Positions 1 to 8,511 of a stretch of 64,000 nt of DNA are shown here, piece by piece. Origin of the DNA: Gracilibacillus caseinilyticus (GTDB lineage Bacteria; Bacillota; Bacilli; Bacillales; Amphibacillaceae). Each line of letters starts with the position of its first letter. Positions within the stretch are counted from its first letter, which is position 1. The notes under the pieces are model-generated. The model was not told the origin of the DNA and made no database searches. It saw only the letters and a program-made list of their open reading frames with translations. Both the position numbers and the translations under genes were made by a program. Where the stretch lies: the NCBI RefSeq assembly GCF_022919115.1, contig NZ_CP095072.1:2294001-2358000 (forward strand), given 5' to 3'.

Positions 1-1403
1 TTAGCGAATACTCCTATCCGGAAGGAACTACCTATGGAGAAATTACAACTCCATCGGATAAATGGGCGATTGATGGAACTATTCTGGAATGGAATGACAA
101 GCATTATTTTGCGTGGTCTGGTTGGGAAGGTGATATCAATGTGCGTCAGAATATCTATATAGCACCAATGACAAATCCGTGGACAATAAGCGGTAAAAGA
201 GTGGAGTTATCAAGACCAGAATTTGATTGGGAAACGATCGGAGAACCACATATTAATGAAGGACCTCAATTTTTACGAAATGACGATGGAGATCTTTTTC
301 TCGTTTATTCTGCCAGTGGAAGTTGGACAGACGATTATAAATTAGGGATGTTAACCTTCACAGGATCAGACCCTCTTGATCCAGGCGCGTGGGAAAAGAG
401 TACCGATCCTGTTTTTGAAAAAGATCCAGCAGTTGGCGTATACGGCCCGGGTCATAATGGATTTTTCCAATCTCCAGACGGAACGGAGGATTGGATCATT
501 TATCATGCAGCTAAATTTCAAGGGGCTGGTTGGAACCGGAATGTCAGAATGCAAAAATTCACCTGGAATGAAGATGGTACACCGAACTTCGGTAAACCTG
601 TCGCAACAGGATCACTCTTAGAAGCGCCATCGGGTGAACAGGCAGGAACATTAACTCCTAAAGTTCCTGTAGTTTATAGGTTTGAAGCGGAGGATGCCGA
701 TGTGCACCGTGCTAGAATTGTAGAAAATACGTCTGCATCTAATCAAGCAAAGATCGGATATATAGACTATGAGGATAGCTTTGTAAAATTTGATGTTGGC
801 CTTCCAGGAGGAGATTATACGTTGAAGATTAGATATTCAAGTGGTAATGGAGAATCAGCTTCCCATCACGTTTTCATTAATGAAAAATCTATGGGAGAGA
901 TTAACTATAATGGTTACGGATATGATAGCTGGTATTTTGCAGAGAAAGATATTCATTTGGATGGTAAAGATAATAAAATAAAATTATCGAAAGGGGCTTC
1001 ATTTGCAGAGCTCGATTTTATTGAACTAGTACCAAAAAAGCCAGCATACAAATATGAAGCAGAACATGCTGAAACAACAAAAGGACAGACGGTTAACACG
1101 TTTGATGCATCTAACAAACAAATGGTGACTGTTAATAAAGAGGATAGTGAAATGGCTTATCGTATTAAAGTTGAAAAATCAGGAACATACAATTTAGAGC
1201 TATCCTATAGAAATAGAACAGATAAAGTGAATAGACATATGGTTGTCATTAATGAGAATAACGTAAGTGAAATAACGTATCCGCCGACCAGTGAAAGTTT
1301 CGAAAGTGTTTCGATTCCGATAGAACTTGAAGCGGGAATACAAACTATTTTATTATCAAATGTACACGGTGAAATAGATGTAGATTATATCCAATTAAAA
1401 TAG
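1..1403 (+). CDS. GH43-type glycosidase with two C-terminal carbohydrate-binding modules (5' partial)
   Basis: The frame is open from the left edge (first whole codon at base 3), so the N-terminus lies outside the window; about 466 residues are visible. The first 215 or so resemble the second half of a GH43 five-bladed propeller (arabinofuranosidase/xylosidase type): DGTIL, YFAWSGW, INEGPQFL with the likely catalytic acid Glu, GPGHNGFF and IIYHA. Two tandem beta-sandwich modules of CBM6/CBM35 type follow; each opens with an EAE motif (YRFEAED, YKYEAEH) and closes with LDFIEL or VDYIQL. It probably removes arabinose or xylose side chains from plant polysaccharide, and is probably secreted, though the signal peptide cannot be seen. 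A hairpin lies just downstream. The family is fairly certain, the substrate is not. Confidence 0.8.
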   Translation, partial: SEYSYPEGTTYGEITTPSDKWAIDGTILEWNDKHYFAWSGWEGDINVRQNIYIAPMTNPWTISGKRVELSRPEFDWETIGEPHINEGPQFLRNDDGDLFLVYSASGSWTDDYKLGMLTFTGSDPLDPGAWEKSTDPVFEKDPAVGVYGPGHNGFFQSPDGTEDWIIYHAAKFQGAGWNRNVRMQKFTWNEDGTPNFGKPVATGSLLEAPSGEQAGTLTPKVPVVYRFEAEDADVHRARIVENTSASNQAKIGYIDYEDSFVKFDVGLPGGDYTLKIRYSSGNGESASHHVFINEKSMGEINYNGYGYDSWYFAEKDIHLDGKDNKIKLSKGASFAELDFIELVPKKPAYKYEAEHAETTKGQTVNTFDASNKQMVTVNKEDSEMAYRIKVEKSGTYNLELSYRNRTDKVNRHMVVINENNVSEITYPPTSESFESVSIPIELEAGIQTILLSNVHGEIDVDYIQLK

Positions 1404-1443
1404 TACTTCTTTTGGATTTAACAACGGTAAACGTAGAGAAATA

Positions 1444-1480
1444 GATTGTTCTGTACAATTTTGGAACAATCCATTTTCTT
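1444..1480 (+). terminator. Hairpin after the GH43 gene
   Basis: Perfect 8-bp arms GATTGTTC (1444-1451) and GAACAATC (1464-1471), followed by a T-rich stretch. It fits a weak rho-independent terminator. Confidence 0.5.
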
Positions 1481-1488
1481 GGAAGGAA

Positions 1489-2493
1489 GTGGTTCCGATA
1501 AACAGGGATCGGTCAATCGATTATGTTAAAGGTCTATTAGTTATAGGCATGGTATATGCACATGTGTTGCAATTTTTTAGCGATACAACTTTGTATCCTT
1601 CCACCTCTATCATTACGTCATTTTTTAATCTGATTACTTTTTCCGGTTTTGTCTTTTGCTTTGGCTATGTAGGGCAGCTTGCTTATTATCGAAAACCATT
1701 TGCCAGCGTGTATAAAAAGATGCTGATGACGGGTTTAAAAACTTTACTTGCTTTCTACCTATCGGGAATTGCCTTTCAATTATACGTAGGTGAGCAGCCA
1801 TTAAATCTTGATACCATTTGGCCTATTGTTTTGTTGCAAGTAATACCGGGATGGTCTGAGTTTCTTATAGCTTTTGCGTTGATCATAGTATTTGGTGTGA
1901 TCCTTTTTCATGGCTTTAGGTCGCTGTCCAAACGACCAGTATTATTATGGGCAACTGCTGCTATTCTGCTGTTGGCTACTTGGATTGATCATAGTGAGAT
2001 TAAATCTGTTTATATGGGACTTTTAATTGGGACAGATCAATTTCCTACTTTTCCTGTACTACCATACATGCCGTTTTATTTGATAGGGATCTATTTTGCT
2101 AAATATAGAATTGGCTTCAGGTGGAAGTACTTATTGTTCTCAATGCTAGGAACCAGCTTGTTTGTGTATTATTTGGCTAGTCATGATTTTCAATTGCCAG
2201 ACCGTTTTCCTCCAACGGTTTATTGGATTACAGGGTCGACTTTTTTTCTATATATCTATTATTTGATTTCAAAAAGCATGGACAAATGGAGTGTGAGGCT
2301 TAAGTACTTACGAATTATCGGAGAAAATACCCTGTTTTATCTATTGATCAGTAATATGTTTATATTTTCACTAGATCATGCAATGCCGTTATTGATGACA
2401 GGACCCTTGTCTGGTTTCTTTTTCGCAGTAGTAATTTTAGGAATTATCACTTTCATGGTTCGGATCGTGACAGTTTCGTCTGCCGAAAAGTGA
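1489..2493 (+). CDS. Acyltransferase-3-like polytopic membrane protein
   Basis: 334 residues, nearly all hydrophobic, with about ten predicted membrane segments. The N-terminus RSIDYVKGLLVIGMVYAHV matches the start of acyltransferase-3 (OafA/YrhL-like) integral membrane proteins, where an Arg-x-x-x-(I/L)D-x-x-(K/R)-G motif leads into TM1 and a His sits at the membrane face. Such proteins acylate surface or exported carbohydrates; nothing here shows the substrate. The GTG start at 1489 is only 2 bases from its GGAAGG sequence, so the true start may be slightly different. It stands alone, with a strong terminator behind it. Family assignment is moderate and function inferred. Confidence 0.55.
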   Translation: MVPINRDRSIDYVKGLLVIGMVYAHVLQFFSDTTLYPSTSIITSFFNLITFSGFVFCFGYVGQLAYYRKPFASVYKKMLMTGLKTLLAFYLSGIAFQLYVGEQPLNLDTIWPIVLLQVIPGWSEFLIAFALIIVFGVILFHGFRSLSKRPVLLWATAAILLLATWIDHSEIKSVYMGLLIGTDQFPTFPVLPYMPFYLIGIYFAKYRIGFRWKYLLFSMLGTSLFVYYLASHDFQLPDRFPPTVYWITGSTFFLYIYYLISKSMDKWSVRLKYLRIIGENTLFYLLISNMFIFSLDHAMPLLMTGPLSGFFFAVVILGIITFMVRIVTVSSAEK

Positions 2494-2560
2494 AAATATT
2501 AATATGGTTCTGTGAGGCGTGAAATTATCTAAGTTTACCTGGGATATAATCGTTTTTTGG

Positions 2561-2618
2561 AAGGTCTGACTGGCGGAAAAATGGTAATTTCCTTTTTCCT
2601 GCCGGTTAGACCTTTTTT
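2561..2618 (+). terminator. Rho-independent terminator
   Basis: Arms 2561-2574 (AAGGTCTGACTGGC) and 2601-2614 (GCCGGTTAGACCTT) pair with two G-U wobbles and run into a T tract ending at 2618. The loop holds a second small GGAAA/TTTCC stem. Confidence 0.8.
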
Positions 2619-2656
2619 CTTATTCTTGATAATATGACATAAAGGAGGCGTGATAA

Positions 2657-3557
2657 ATGCGCAGGAAACCGTTGGAGTTGCGAGTCTATGAATATATAAG
2701 TCGCAGAAAAAGTCTATCAGAGGCAGAATCAAATAAATACCGAAAGTTGCGAAGAGGTTATGAAGGGGAGGTGCAGTTTGAATCATATTTAACGGGATTA
2801 TCCGATAAACTTATCTCGATAGGTGATATCTGGTTATCGCATAACGGCAAAGCTTTTCAAATTGATCATCTTCTATTCGGCAAGAACACCCTCTATCTGT
2901 ATGAGATCAAAAACTTTCCCGGGGAATATTATTACAAAAACGACAAATTTTATGTCCGCTCTGGAAAGTTGATGGACGATCCTTTAACACAATTACAGCG
3001 ATGTGAAACGTTATTTGTCCAATTGCTGGAGCAGATGCGTGTGAATGTTCCGATCCAAGCATCTGTAGTGTTTGTAAACCCTGAATGTACCTTGTTTCAA
3101 GCTCCTATCTCATCTCGAATTATATTACCTACCCAACTGAACTACTACTTCAAACAGTTTCAAGAACTGAATAAGCTCCATCCCACATTTTATAAATTGG
3201 CAGAAAAACTGAATACGGTCCGCCTGGCAGAACCGCCTTATCAACAGTTCCCCGTATGCCACTATCAAGAATTGAAAAAAAGGTATTCCCTGTAAATCGT
3301 GTCATCATTTTTGCATAAGAAAAGGTAAGTTCTGCCACTGTGCAAACTGTGGACAGCTGGAGACCATTCAATCGGCGATAATGAGGATGGTAACAGAATT
3401 TAAGACATTGTATCCCGAAAAACAAGTTACCAGAAGTAAATTGCTAGATTGGTGCGACAATATCGTCACCACAAAGCAAATAAGCTATACCTTACAAAAA
3501 CATTTTAGCATCGAGGGTACAGGAAGGGGATCACATTACGTAGAATCACAAAAATAG
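2657..3557 (+). pseudogene. NERD-domain protein with zinc-finger tail, split by a frameshift in an A7 run
   Basis: Frame 2 encodes 212 residues from 2657 (RBS AAAGGAGG) to a stop at 3293-3295. It holds a NERD (nuclease-related) domain: GYEGEVQFESYL, QIDHLLFG, LYLYEIKNFPGEYYY. The coding pattern continues without a break in the next frame from about 3282 to a TAG at 3555-3557, giving the Cys-rich tail expected of long NERD proteins (CKSCHHFC, then CHCANCGQ) and ending GSHYVESQK. The two frames meet at seven A residues (3275-3281); removing one A gives a single protein of about 299 residues. So this is a recent one-base insertion, a slippage-corrected gene or an assembly error. NERD proteins are putative nucleases; function here is unproven. 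Repeat array 1 begins directly behind it. Confidence 0.75.
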
Positions 3558-3580
3558 CATGATAGACAGGAGTGGGGTTG

Positions 3581-3903
3581 AAATGGTTTCTTTAGAAGAA
3601 AAGGAGATGAAAGAGGTAGTAGCGAAACGAGATTTGTATCGTTTAGAAGGAAAGGGAACAAAAGAGGAGAGCAGCTCACCGAGATTTGAACCGTTTAGGA
3701 GAAAAGAGAACAAAAGTGAGGAGCAGTTCATCGAGATTTGTATCATTTAGGAGGAAAGAGAACAAAAGAGGGGAGCAACTCACCGAGATTTGTATCGTTT
3801 AGGAGAAAAGGGAACAAAAGAGGAGAGCAGTTCATCCAGATTTTGTATCGTTTAAAAAGAAAGGAGACAAAAGTATGGCGTTGCCTGGAAATTTTTGTCT
3901 CTT
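3581..3903 (+). repeat. 52-bp tandem repeat array 1 with terminal cap hairpin
   Basis: Successive units carry the word GATTTGTATCGTTTAG or a variant; the TTTG anchors fall at 3633, 3685, 3737, 3789 and 3841, a period of exactly 52 bp, with a degenerate unit in front at about 3581. Each unit holds TTTGT near its start and GGAACAAAAG about 22 bases on, so each can fold as a short imperfect hairpin. The last unit differs: it ends in GAGACAAAA (3864-3872), a loop with GTATGGCGTTGC, and TTTTGTCTC (3893-3901). The array lies between the NERD gene and the thioredoxin-fold gene. Open frames across it arise because 52 is not a multiple of 3 and are not genes. Confidence 0.9.
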
Positions 3904-3978
3904 AAGCATTATAATTGAATTCTGATCATACATTTGATAGCGTTTGCACAAAGAGATACCAAGAGGAGGAAGATATTA

Positions 3979-4569
3979 ATGGCTTTTACGTTAGAGCTTG
4001 GGCAAAAAGCACCGGATTTTTCATTGACGGCTACGGATGGCAAGACGTACAGTTTAGCTGATTTCGAAAATGCGAAAGTGTTAGTGGTTTTCTTTACGTG
4101 CAATCATTGTCCATTTGTGGTTGGGTCGGATGAGGTGACACGGAAAACGGCGGAGAAGTTTGCGGCGCAAGGTGTTCAGTTTGTCGGTATCAATGCGAAT
4201 AGTGTGAAGACGAAGCCAAATGATTCATTCAAGGGTATGGTAGAACGCATGGAGGAAAAACAATTCCCATGGGTATATGTACGTGATGAATCCCAGGAAG
4301 TGGCGAAAAAATATGGTGCATTGCGCACGCCTCATTTTTTTGTGTTTGATGAAGATCGAAACTTGGTATACACAGGTCGTGGTCTGGATAATCCGCGTGA
4401 ATCGGAAAAGGCTACTGTCAATGATCTGGAAAATGCGATAGCCGAACATTTAGCTGGTGAGAAAGTTAGTACACCTCTTACTAATCCACTAGGCTGTAAT
4501 GTGAAATGGGATGGCAAGGATGAGCATTGGATGCCGGCGGAGGCATGTGACCTTGTTCCATCTAGGTAA
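3979..4569 (+). CDS. Thioredoxin-fold (AhpC/TSA-like) family protein
   Basis: 196 residues from the ATG at 3979, chosen because AAGAGGAGG ends 8 bases before it; an upstream ATG at 3934 has no such site. The opening [20 protein letters not shown] is typical of peroxiredoxin-like redoxins, and [10 protein letters not shown] carries a CxxC active site, as in the group often called thioredoxin family protein or PRX-like 1. A further Cys pair sits near the C-terminus ([14 protein letters not shown]). It is probably a cytosolic thiol-disulfide reductase or peroxidase. It is monocistronic, followed by a terminator shared with the convergent SDR gene. Family certain, substrate unknown. Confidence 0.85.
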   Translation: MAFTLELGQKAPDFSLTATDGKTYSLADFENAKVLVVFFTCNHCPFVVGSDEVTRKTAEKFAAQGVQFVGINANSVKTKPNDSFKGMVERMEEKQFPWVYVRDESQEVAKKYGALRTPHFFVFDEDRNLVYTGRGLDNPRESEKATVNDLENAIAEHLAGEKVSTPLTNPLGCNVKWDGKDEHWMPAEACDLVPSR

Positions 4570-4572
4570 AAG

Positions 4573-4606
4573 GAAATTCCCCCAACTAAGGGGGAGTTTC
4601 TTTTTT
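4573..4606 (+). terminator. Rho-independent terminator
   Basis: Stem GAAATTCCCCC (4573-4583) with GGGGGAGTTTC (4590-4600) followed by a run of T. It overlaps the stop codon of the convergent SDR gene. Confidence 0.85.
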
Positions 4607-5345
4607 ATTGCGCAGTATATCCACCATCGACCATAATCGTAGTTCCAGTTACAAAATCATTTTCTACCACAAAGGCGACAGCTGAGGCGATTTCTTCTGG
4701 ACGTCCGAGTCGGCCAATTGGGTGTTTCGCCACTAATCCATCATAATAATCGCCAAGGCTTTCTTTGTTAACCATACCTGATTCCACATATCCCGGAGCG
4801 ATGGCATTTACACGAATATTATCCTTCGCGTATTGCAGGGCGAGCGATTTGGTCATCAAGTTAACGGCGCCTTTTGAGGCATTATAGGCAAATGCAGTCG
4901 GCTCTCCAACACTACCGAGAATAGAAGCGGTATTGATGATCACTCCGCCACCTGTTTTCAGCATTTCCTGGACGGCATATTTTGAACCGAAGAACACTCC
5001 GTCCTGATTGATAGCGATGACTTTATGATAGTCTTCATATGACAGCTCATGCGTCATTCCCTGTACGCCGATTCCGGCATTGTTAAATATAATGTCCACT
5101 TGTCCAAATTGTTCGACTGCAGAGCGGATCATTTTCTTTACATCTTCTTCCTTCGATACATCTGCATCCACAAATATGGCTTCTGCACCGCTGTTCGCTA
5201 TTTCCTGTTTGGCTGCTTCGCCAGCTTCATTGTTATAGTCGGCAACTACTACTTTGGCCCCTTTTTCCGCAAGTAGTTTGGCCGTTGCCAATCCAATTCC
5301 AGATGCTGCTCCTGTGATGACAGCTACTTTATCACTGATCTCCAT
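4605..5345 (-). CDS. SDR-family NAD(P)-dependent dehydrogenase
   Basis: 246 residues, a classical short-chain dehydrogenase: cofactor motif TGAASGIG near residue 13, NNAG in FNNAGIGV, catalytic Ser in NTASILGS, YNASK catalytic Tyr/Lys, and the VDGGYTAQ C-terminus. Asp in VVVADYNN after strand 2 suggests NAD rather than NADP. The ATG at 5345 follows TAAGGAGGG. A perfect cre match lies just upstream (5364-5377), so expression is probably repressed by CcpA when preferred sugars are present. That fits a sugar or polyol oxidoreductase (glucose- or ribitol-dehydrogenase-like), but the substrate cannot be read from sequence. Confidence 0.9.
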   Translation of the reverse strand: MEISDKVAVITGAASGIGLATAKLLAEKGAKVVVADYNNEAGEAAKQEIANSGAEAIFVDADVSKEEDVKKMIRSAVEQFGQVDIIFNNAGIGVQGMTHELSYEDYHKVIAINQDGVFFGSKYAVQEMLKTGGGVIINTASILGSVGEPTAFAYNASKGAVNLMTKSLALQYAKDNIRVNAIAPGYVESGMVNKESLGDYYDGLVAKHPIGRLGRPEEIASAVAFVVENDFVTGTTIMVDGGYTAQ

Positions 5346-5363
5346 CTCGTTCCCTCCTTATTA

Positions 5364-5377
5364 TGTTATCGCTTTCA
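5364..5377 (-). promoter_or_regulatory. cre site (CcpA operator)
   Basis: On the minus strand the sequence is TGAAAGCGATAACA, which meets the Bacillus cre consensus TGNAANCGNTNNCA at every fixed position. It lies 19 bases before the SDR start codon, in the promoter or leader, a position that usually represses. Confidence 0.7.
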
Positions 5378-5665
5378 CCATTAGTGTAGCTTCGTTTTCC
5401 TCAAATGATCAACGAAAGCGATTTTGACTGAACCGTTTTATATTATGTGCTCAAACAGATAAAGTATGTGGGACAACTCGGCAGTTCCTGAGCGCATTGT
5501 ATACTAGCCATTTATGGAGCTTTTGTGGAAATTCGATGCTATGCTCCCGATTACTTCTTACACTGGTTGAATAAACACCTCGACAAACCACGTTAGATTA
5601 TCTCACCTTAGGCAAGACTACCGTCATAACGGGGTGTTATCTTGTTAACAGGAAAAACAAACACT
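5378..5665. other. Intergenic region between divergent SDR gene and ABC operon
   Basis: No coding signal was found. A degenerate copy of the nearby operator may lie at 5611-5629 (GGCAAGAC, four bases, GTCATAAC), compared with the true operator half-sites, which are two bases apart. Confidence 0.4.
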
Positions 5666-5695
5666 CTATCTGGTAAGACCAGTCATACCGGATAG
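5666..5695. promoter_or_regulatory. FadR/GntR-type operator upstream of the ABC operon
   Basis: The core GGTAAGACCAGTCATACC (5672-5689) sits inside a longer imperfect palindrome whose outer arms are CTATC and GATAG. It contains TGGTNNGACCA, the form of operator known for the FadR subfamily (PdhR, LldR). The same core with one changed base occurs at 9764-9781, immediately before the FadR-type gene of this locus, so that protein is the likely binder. Confidence 0.8.
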
Positions 5696-5752
5696 ATACC
5701 GCTTAAAATATCAGAATATTCAAATAACTTATAGATGAAGGAGGAGCTAGTA

Positions 5753-6532
5753 ATGCAAGAAGCAGTGGTATTTCAACAGGTAGATAAAATTTTTCATAAT
5801 GAAACAGTTGCACTGAGTAATTTTAACTTATCTGTCAATCAAGGAGAATTGGTTTGTTTCTTGGGGCCATCTGGTTGTGGTAAATCGACAGCACTCAGAA
5901 TGGTAGCTGGCTTGGGAGAACCGACTAATGGTAGAGTACATGTATTTGGTTATTCTCCTAAACAACTGTTAGAAGAGACGAATGATATTGCCTTTGTCTT
6001 TCAGGATGCTAATCTTTTACCTTGGAAGAATGTTTTAGATAATGTGTTACTTCCCTTGCGATTAAGAGGTGGCAATAAGAAGGAGCAAAAGAAAGAAGCA
6101 ATCCGAGTCTTGAAGATGGTTGGCTTGGGTGATTATTTGAAAGCTTATCCCCGTCAGTTATCTGGAGGTATGAAGATGAGGGTATCGATTGCTCGGGCCC
6201 TGGCGGCAAAACCGAAGCTGTTGTTAATGGATGAGCCTTTTGCAGCGCTTGATGAGATTACCAGACAAGCACTGCAGCTGGAGTTGCTTGATATTTGGCA
6301 AAAGGAGAAGATGACGATACTTTTTGTTACGCATAATGTTTATGAAGCAGTCCTGCTGTCGAACAGAATCGCAGTGATGTCCGCACGGCCGGGAAGGTTA
6401 TCATCCCTAATGGACATTGATATCTCTTTTCCAAGGCCGTTAAGTATCCGAACGAATCCGAGATTTTCTGAATATGTCGATCTCGCATCAGCGAGATTAG
6501 AAGGTCGATCAGAACGTGAGGAGGTTCTTTAA
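5753..6532 (+). CDS. ABC transporter ATP-binding protein (nitrate/taurine/NMT1 type)
   Basis: 259 residues from the ATG at 5753, which has AAGGAGG 8 bases before it; the in-frame ATG at 5735 lies upstream of that site and is rejected. Walker A GPSGCGKST, Q-loop FQDANLLPW, signature LSGGMKMRVSIARAL, Walker B LLLMDEP and H-loop VTHN are all present, so the ATPase should be active. The arrangement belongs to the SsuB/TauB/ThiZ group. It opens an operon with permease and lipoprotein; its stop and the permease start overlap as TAATG, implying translational coupling. The FadR-type operator at 5666-5695 probably controls it. Confidence 0.92.
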   Translation: MQEAVVFQQVDKIFHNETVALSNFNLSVNQGELVCFLGPSGCGKSTALRMVAGLGEPTNGRVHVFGYSPKQLLEETNDIAFVFQDANLLPWKNVLDNVLLPLRLRGGNKKEQKKEAIRVLKMVGLGDYLKAYPRQLSGGMKMRVSIARALAAKPKLLLMDEPFAALDEITRQALQLELLDIWQKEKMTILFVTHNVYEAVLLSNRIAVMSARPGRLSSLMDIDISFPRPLSIRTNPRFSEYVDLASARLEGRSEREEVL

Positions 6533-7389
6533 TGGCAATGTCATCAATGGAAGTAACCAGTAAAACCGTCAAGAAAAAAGTCCATCCCAAAAAAGGTGGC
6601 GTTGTGAAAAAGTTCAGAGCTGTATATCTTGGTCCGATTATTGCATTTATTGTGTTTATTGTAGCATGGCAGGTAATTCCGTCACTGTTAGCACTGCAGC
6701 CTTTTATTTTTCCGAAACCGACAGACGTAGTGAATGCGGTGATAGAAGATTGGCAGTTACTATGGCCAGCGATTCAAATCACAGTTGGTGAGTCTGTGCT
6801 TGGTTTTATTGTAAGTGGAGTAATAGGGATCATGGCATCTGTCTTACTGGCAAGCTCTAAAGTGTTAGAAAGGAGTATTTATCCGTATGCGATTGTTCTG
6901 CAGACGATTCCGGTAGTAGCGGTAGCACCAATTGTAGTGATCTGGTTTGGTGCTGGTTTTAATTCCATCATTGTAATATCTTTCTTAATAGGCTTTTTTC
7001 CGGTTATATCCAATACATTATTAGGTCTTAATTCCGTCGATAAAAACCTGGATGATTTGTTTACCCTTTACAATGCTTCGAAATGGCAACGGATGTGGCG
7101 ATTACGAATGCCGTCTGCTCTGCCTTATATCATGGCAGGCTTGAAGATATCTTGTACGCTCTCCATTGTAGGGGCAATCGTTGGAGAATACATTGCAGGA
7201 ATTGGTGGTGGAAAAGGGGGACTTGGATACTCCATTACTGTTGCAGCTGTACAAGTAAAAACACCTTATTTGTTTGCCTGCGGTATTTCGGCTGCTGTAT
7301 TAGGAATTACTTTTTATCTATTAGTAAACCTGTTTTCTCACTTGCTGCTTCGATCGTGGCATGAGTCAGAGATGAAGGCAGAAAAATAA
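6532..7389 (+). CDS. ABC transporter permease (SsuC/TauC/ThiX type)
   Basis: 285 residues with about six membrane segments after a basic cytosolic N-terminus. The BPD-transport EAA loop appears as LFTLYNASKWQRMWRLRMPSALPYI with the conserved Gly replaced by Ser in NASK. It overlaps the ATPase gene by one base and is followed after 22 bases by the substrate-binding lipoprotein, so the three form one importer. The permease type matches importers of sulfonates, nitrate and pyrimidine thiamine precursors; the exact substrate is inferred only from context. Confidence 0.9.
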   Translation: MAMSSMEVTSKTVKKKVHPKKGGVVKKFRAVYLGPIIAFIVFIVAWQVIPSLLALQPFIFPKPTDVVNAVIEDWQLLWPAIQITVGESVLGFIVSGVIGIMASVLLASSKVLERSIYPYAIVLQTIPVVAVAPIVVIWFGAGFNSIIVISFLIGFFPVISNTLLGLNSVDKNLDDLFTLYNASKWQRMWRLRMPSALPYIMAGLKISCTLSIVGAIVGEYIAGIGGGKGGLGYSITVAAVQVKTPYLFACGISAAVLGITFYLLVNLFSHLLLRSWHESEMKAEK

Positions 7390-7411
7390 AATCAAAAGGA
7401 GAAGTGAAAAG

Positions 7412-8461
7412 ATGAAAAATCTTGGGGGACTTTGGAAATGTAGTTTCTTGTTTGTGAGTGTAGCCGTGTTATTGGTTTTGGCGGCTTGTGGCAGTGATAA
7501 GGAAGGCAACGCGCAAACAGGCGAAGAAGTATCGGAAACAACGGTGACAAATGCAGGAGAAGAAGTAACAGAAACAGAATCTGTTAAAATCGTATTGAAC
7601 TGGTTTGCACAAGCGGGACATGGTGGTATTTATACAGCAGATGGTCAAGGTTTCTTTCAAGATAACGGTTTGGAAGTAACGATTGAGCCTGGAGGACCAC
7701 AAATTTCATCGGTGCAAATGGTTGCATCAGGTTCTGCACAGTTTGGCTTGGTGCATGGTGACCAATTATTAATGGCTAAAAATCAGGGCATAGACTTAGT
7801 GGCATTAGCAACCATCTATCAGAACAGTCCGCAAGCCATGATGACTCATAAAGGACATGAGATTGAAGATTTTGGTGACATTAATGGTCGAACTGCTTTT
7901 ATTCAACCGGGTATTGCTTATTGGGAATATTTTAAAGGAAAATATGAATTAAGCGACGTAAACGAACTTGCTTTTACTGGAGATCATAGTAATTTTATTA
8001 ATGATGAAGAATCTGTTAACCAAGTCTATGTCACAGGAGAACCTTTCTTTATGGAACAGCAAGGCATTGAAACAGAGACGAAGTTAATTTCCGAGTCAGG
8101 TTACAACCCGTATCAATATGTGTTATACGTAACAAAGGATTACCTGGCAGAAAATGAAGAGACAGTAGAAAAATTCGTATCTGCTTTTGTGGAGGGCTGG
8201 AATTACTTCCGAGAAACACCGGATGAAACTTTAGAAGCAATTCATGAAATGAATCCTGATAAATCAATGGAAGCCTTTGAATATGAAATGGAAGTTGGTA
8301 AAGACTTCATTTATGTAGACGATGCAGAGGATAAGGGGTTTGGTTATATGTCAGAGGAAAGATGGTCTGCATTAATTGATCAATTAACAGAAGCAGGGGT
8401 ATTAGAAGTGGATATCGAAGCAGCGGATATCTTCACTAATGATTATCTGCCAGGTTCATAG
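7412..8461 (+). CDS. NMT1/THI5-like substrate-binding lipoprotein
   Basis: 349 residues. A lipoprotein signal peptide ends in VLAACGS, so Cys at about residue 26 would be lipidated outside the membrane. After an acidic linker, the NMT1/THI5-like fold begins: IVLNWFAQAGHGGIYTADGQ, GFFQDNGLEVTIEPGG, VASGSAQFGLVHGDQLL. This is the pattern of ThiY-like receptors for pyrimidines such as formylaminopyrimidine. RBS AAAAGGAGAAG precedes the ATG. Last gene of the transporter trio; two amidohydrolases for cyclic N-compounds follow, which supports an N-heterocycle ligand. Confidence 0.9.
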   Translation: MKNLGGLWKCSFLFVSVAVLLVLAACGSDKEGNAQTGEEVSETTVTNAGEEVTETESVKIVLNWFAQAGHGGIYTADGQGFFQDNGLEVTIEPGGPQISSVQMVASGSAQFGLVHGDQLLMAKNQGIDLVALATIYQNSPQAMMTHKGHEIEDFGDINGRTAFIQPGIAYWEYFKGKYELSDVNELAFTGDHSNFINDEESVNQVYVTGEPFFMEQQGIETETKLISESGYNPYQYVLYVTKDYLAENEETVEKFVSAFVEGWNYFRETPDETLEAIHEMNPDKSMEAFEYEMEVGKDFIYVDDAEDKGFGYMSEERWSALIDQLTEAGVLEVDIEAADIFTNDYLPGS

Positions 8462-8463
8462 GA

Positions 8464-8487
8464 CAGTAAGGGAATATTCCCTTACTG
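8464..8487. other. Perfect 24-bp palindrome inside the operon
   Basis: Two exact 12-base arms (CAGTAAGGGAAT and its complement) with no spacer lie between the lipoprotein stop and the next RBS. Only TTTG follows, so it is a poor terminator; it may be a partial attenuator or a 3'-end stabiliser giving more transporter than enzyme mRNA. Confidence 0.6.
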
Positions 8488-8511
8488 TTTGATAAAGGAG
8501 GATGTTTTAGT

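Noticed and set aside
3559..3750. Open frame of 63 codons over the first repeat array
   Set aside because: The frame exists only because the 52-bp unit lacks stops in some phases; the same is true at 50369-50799 on both strands.
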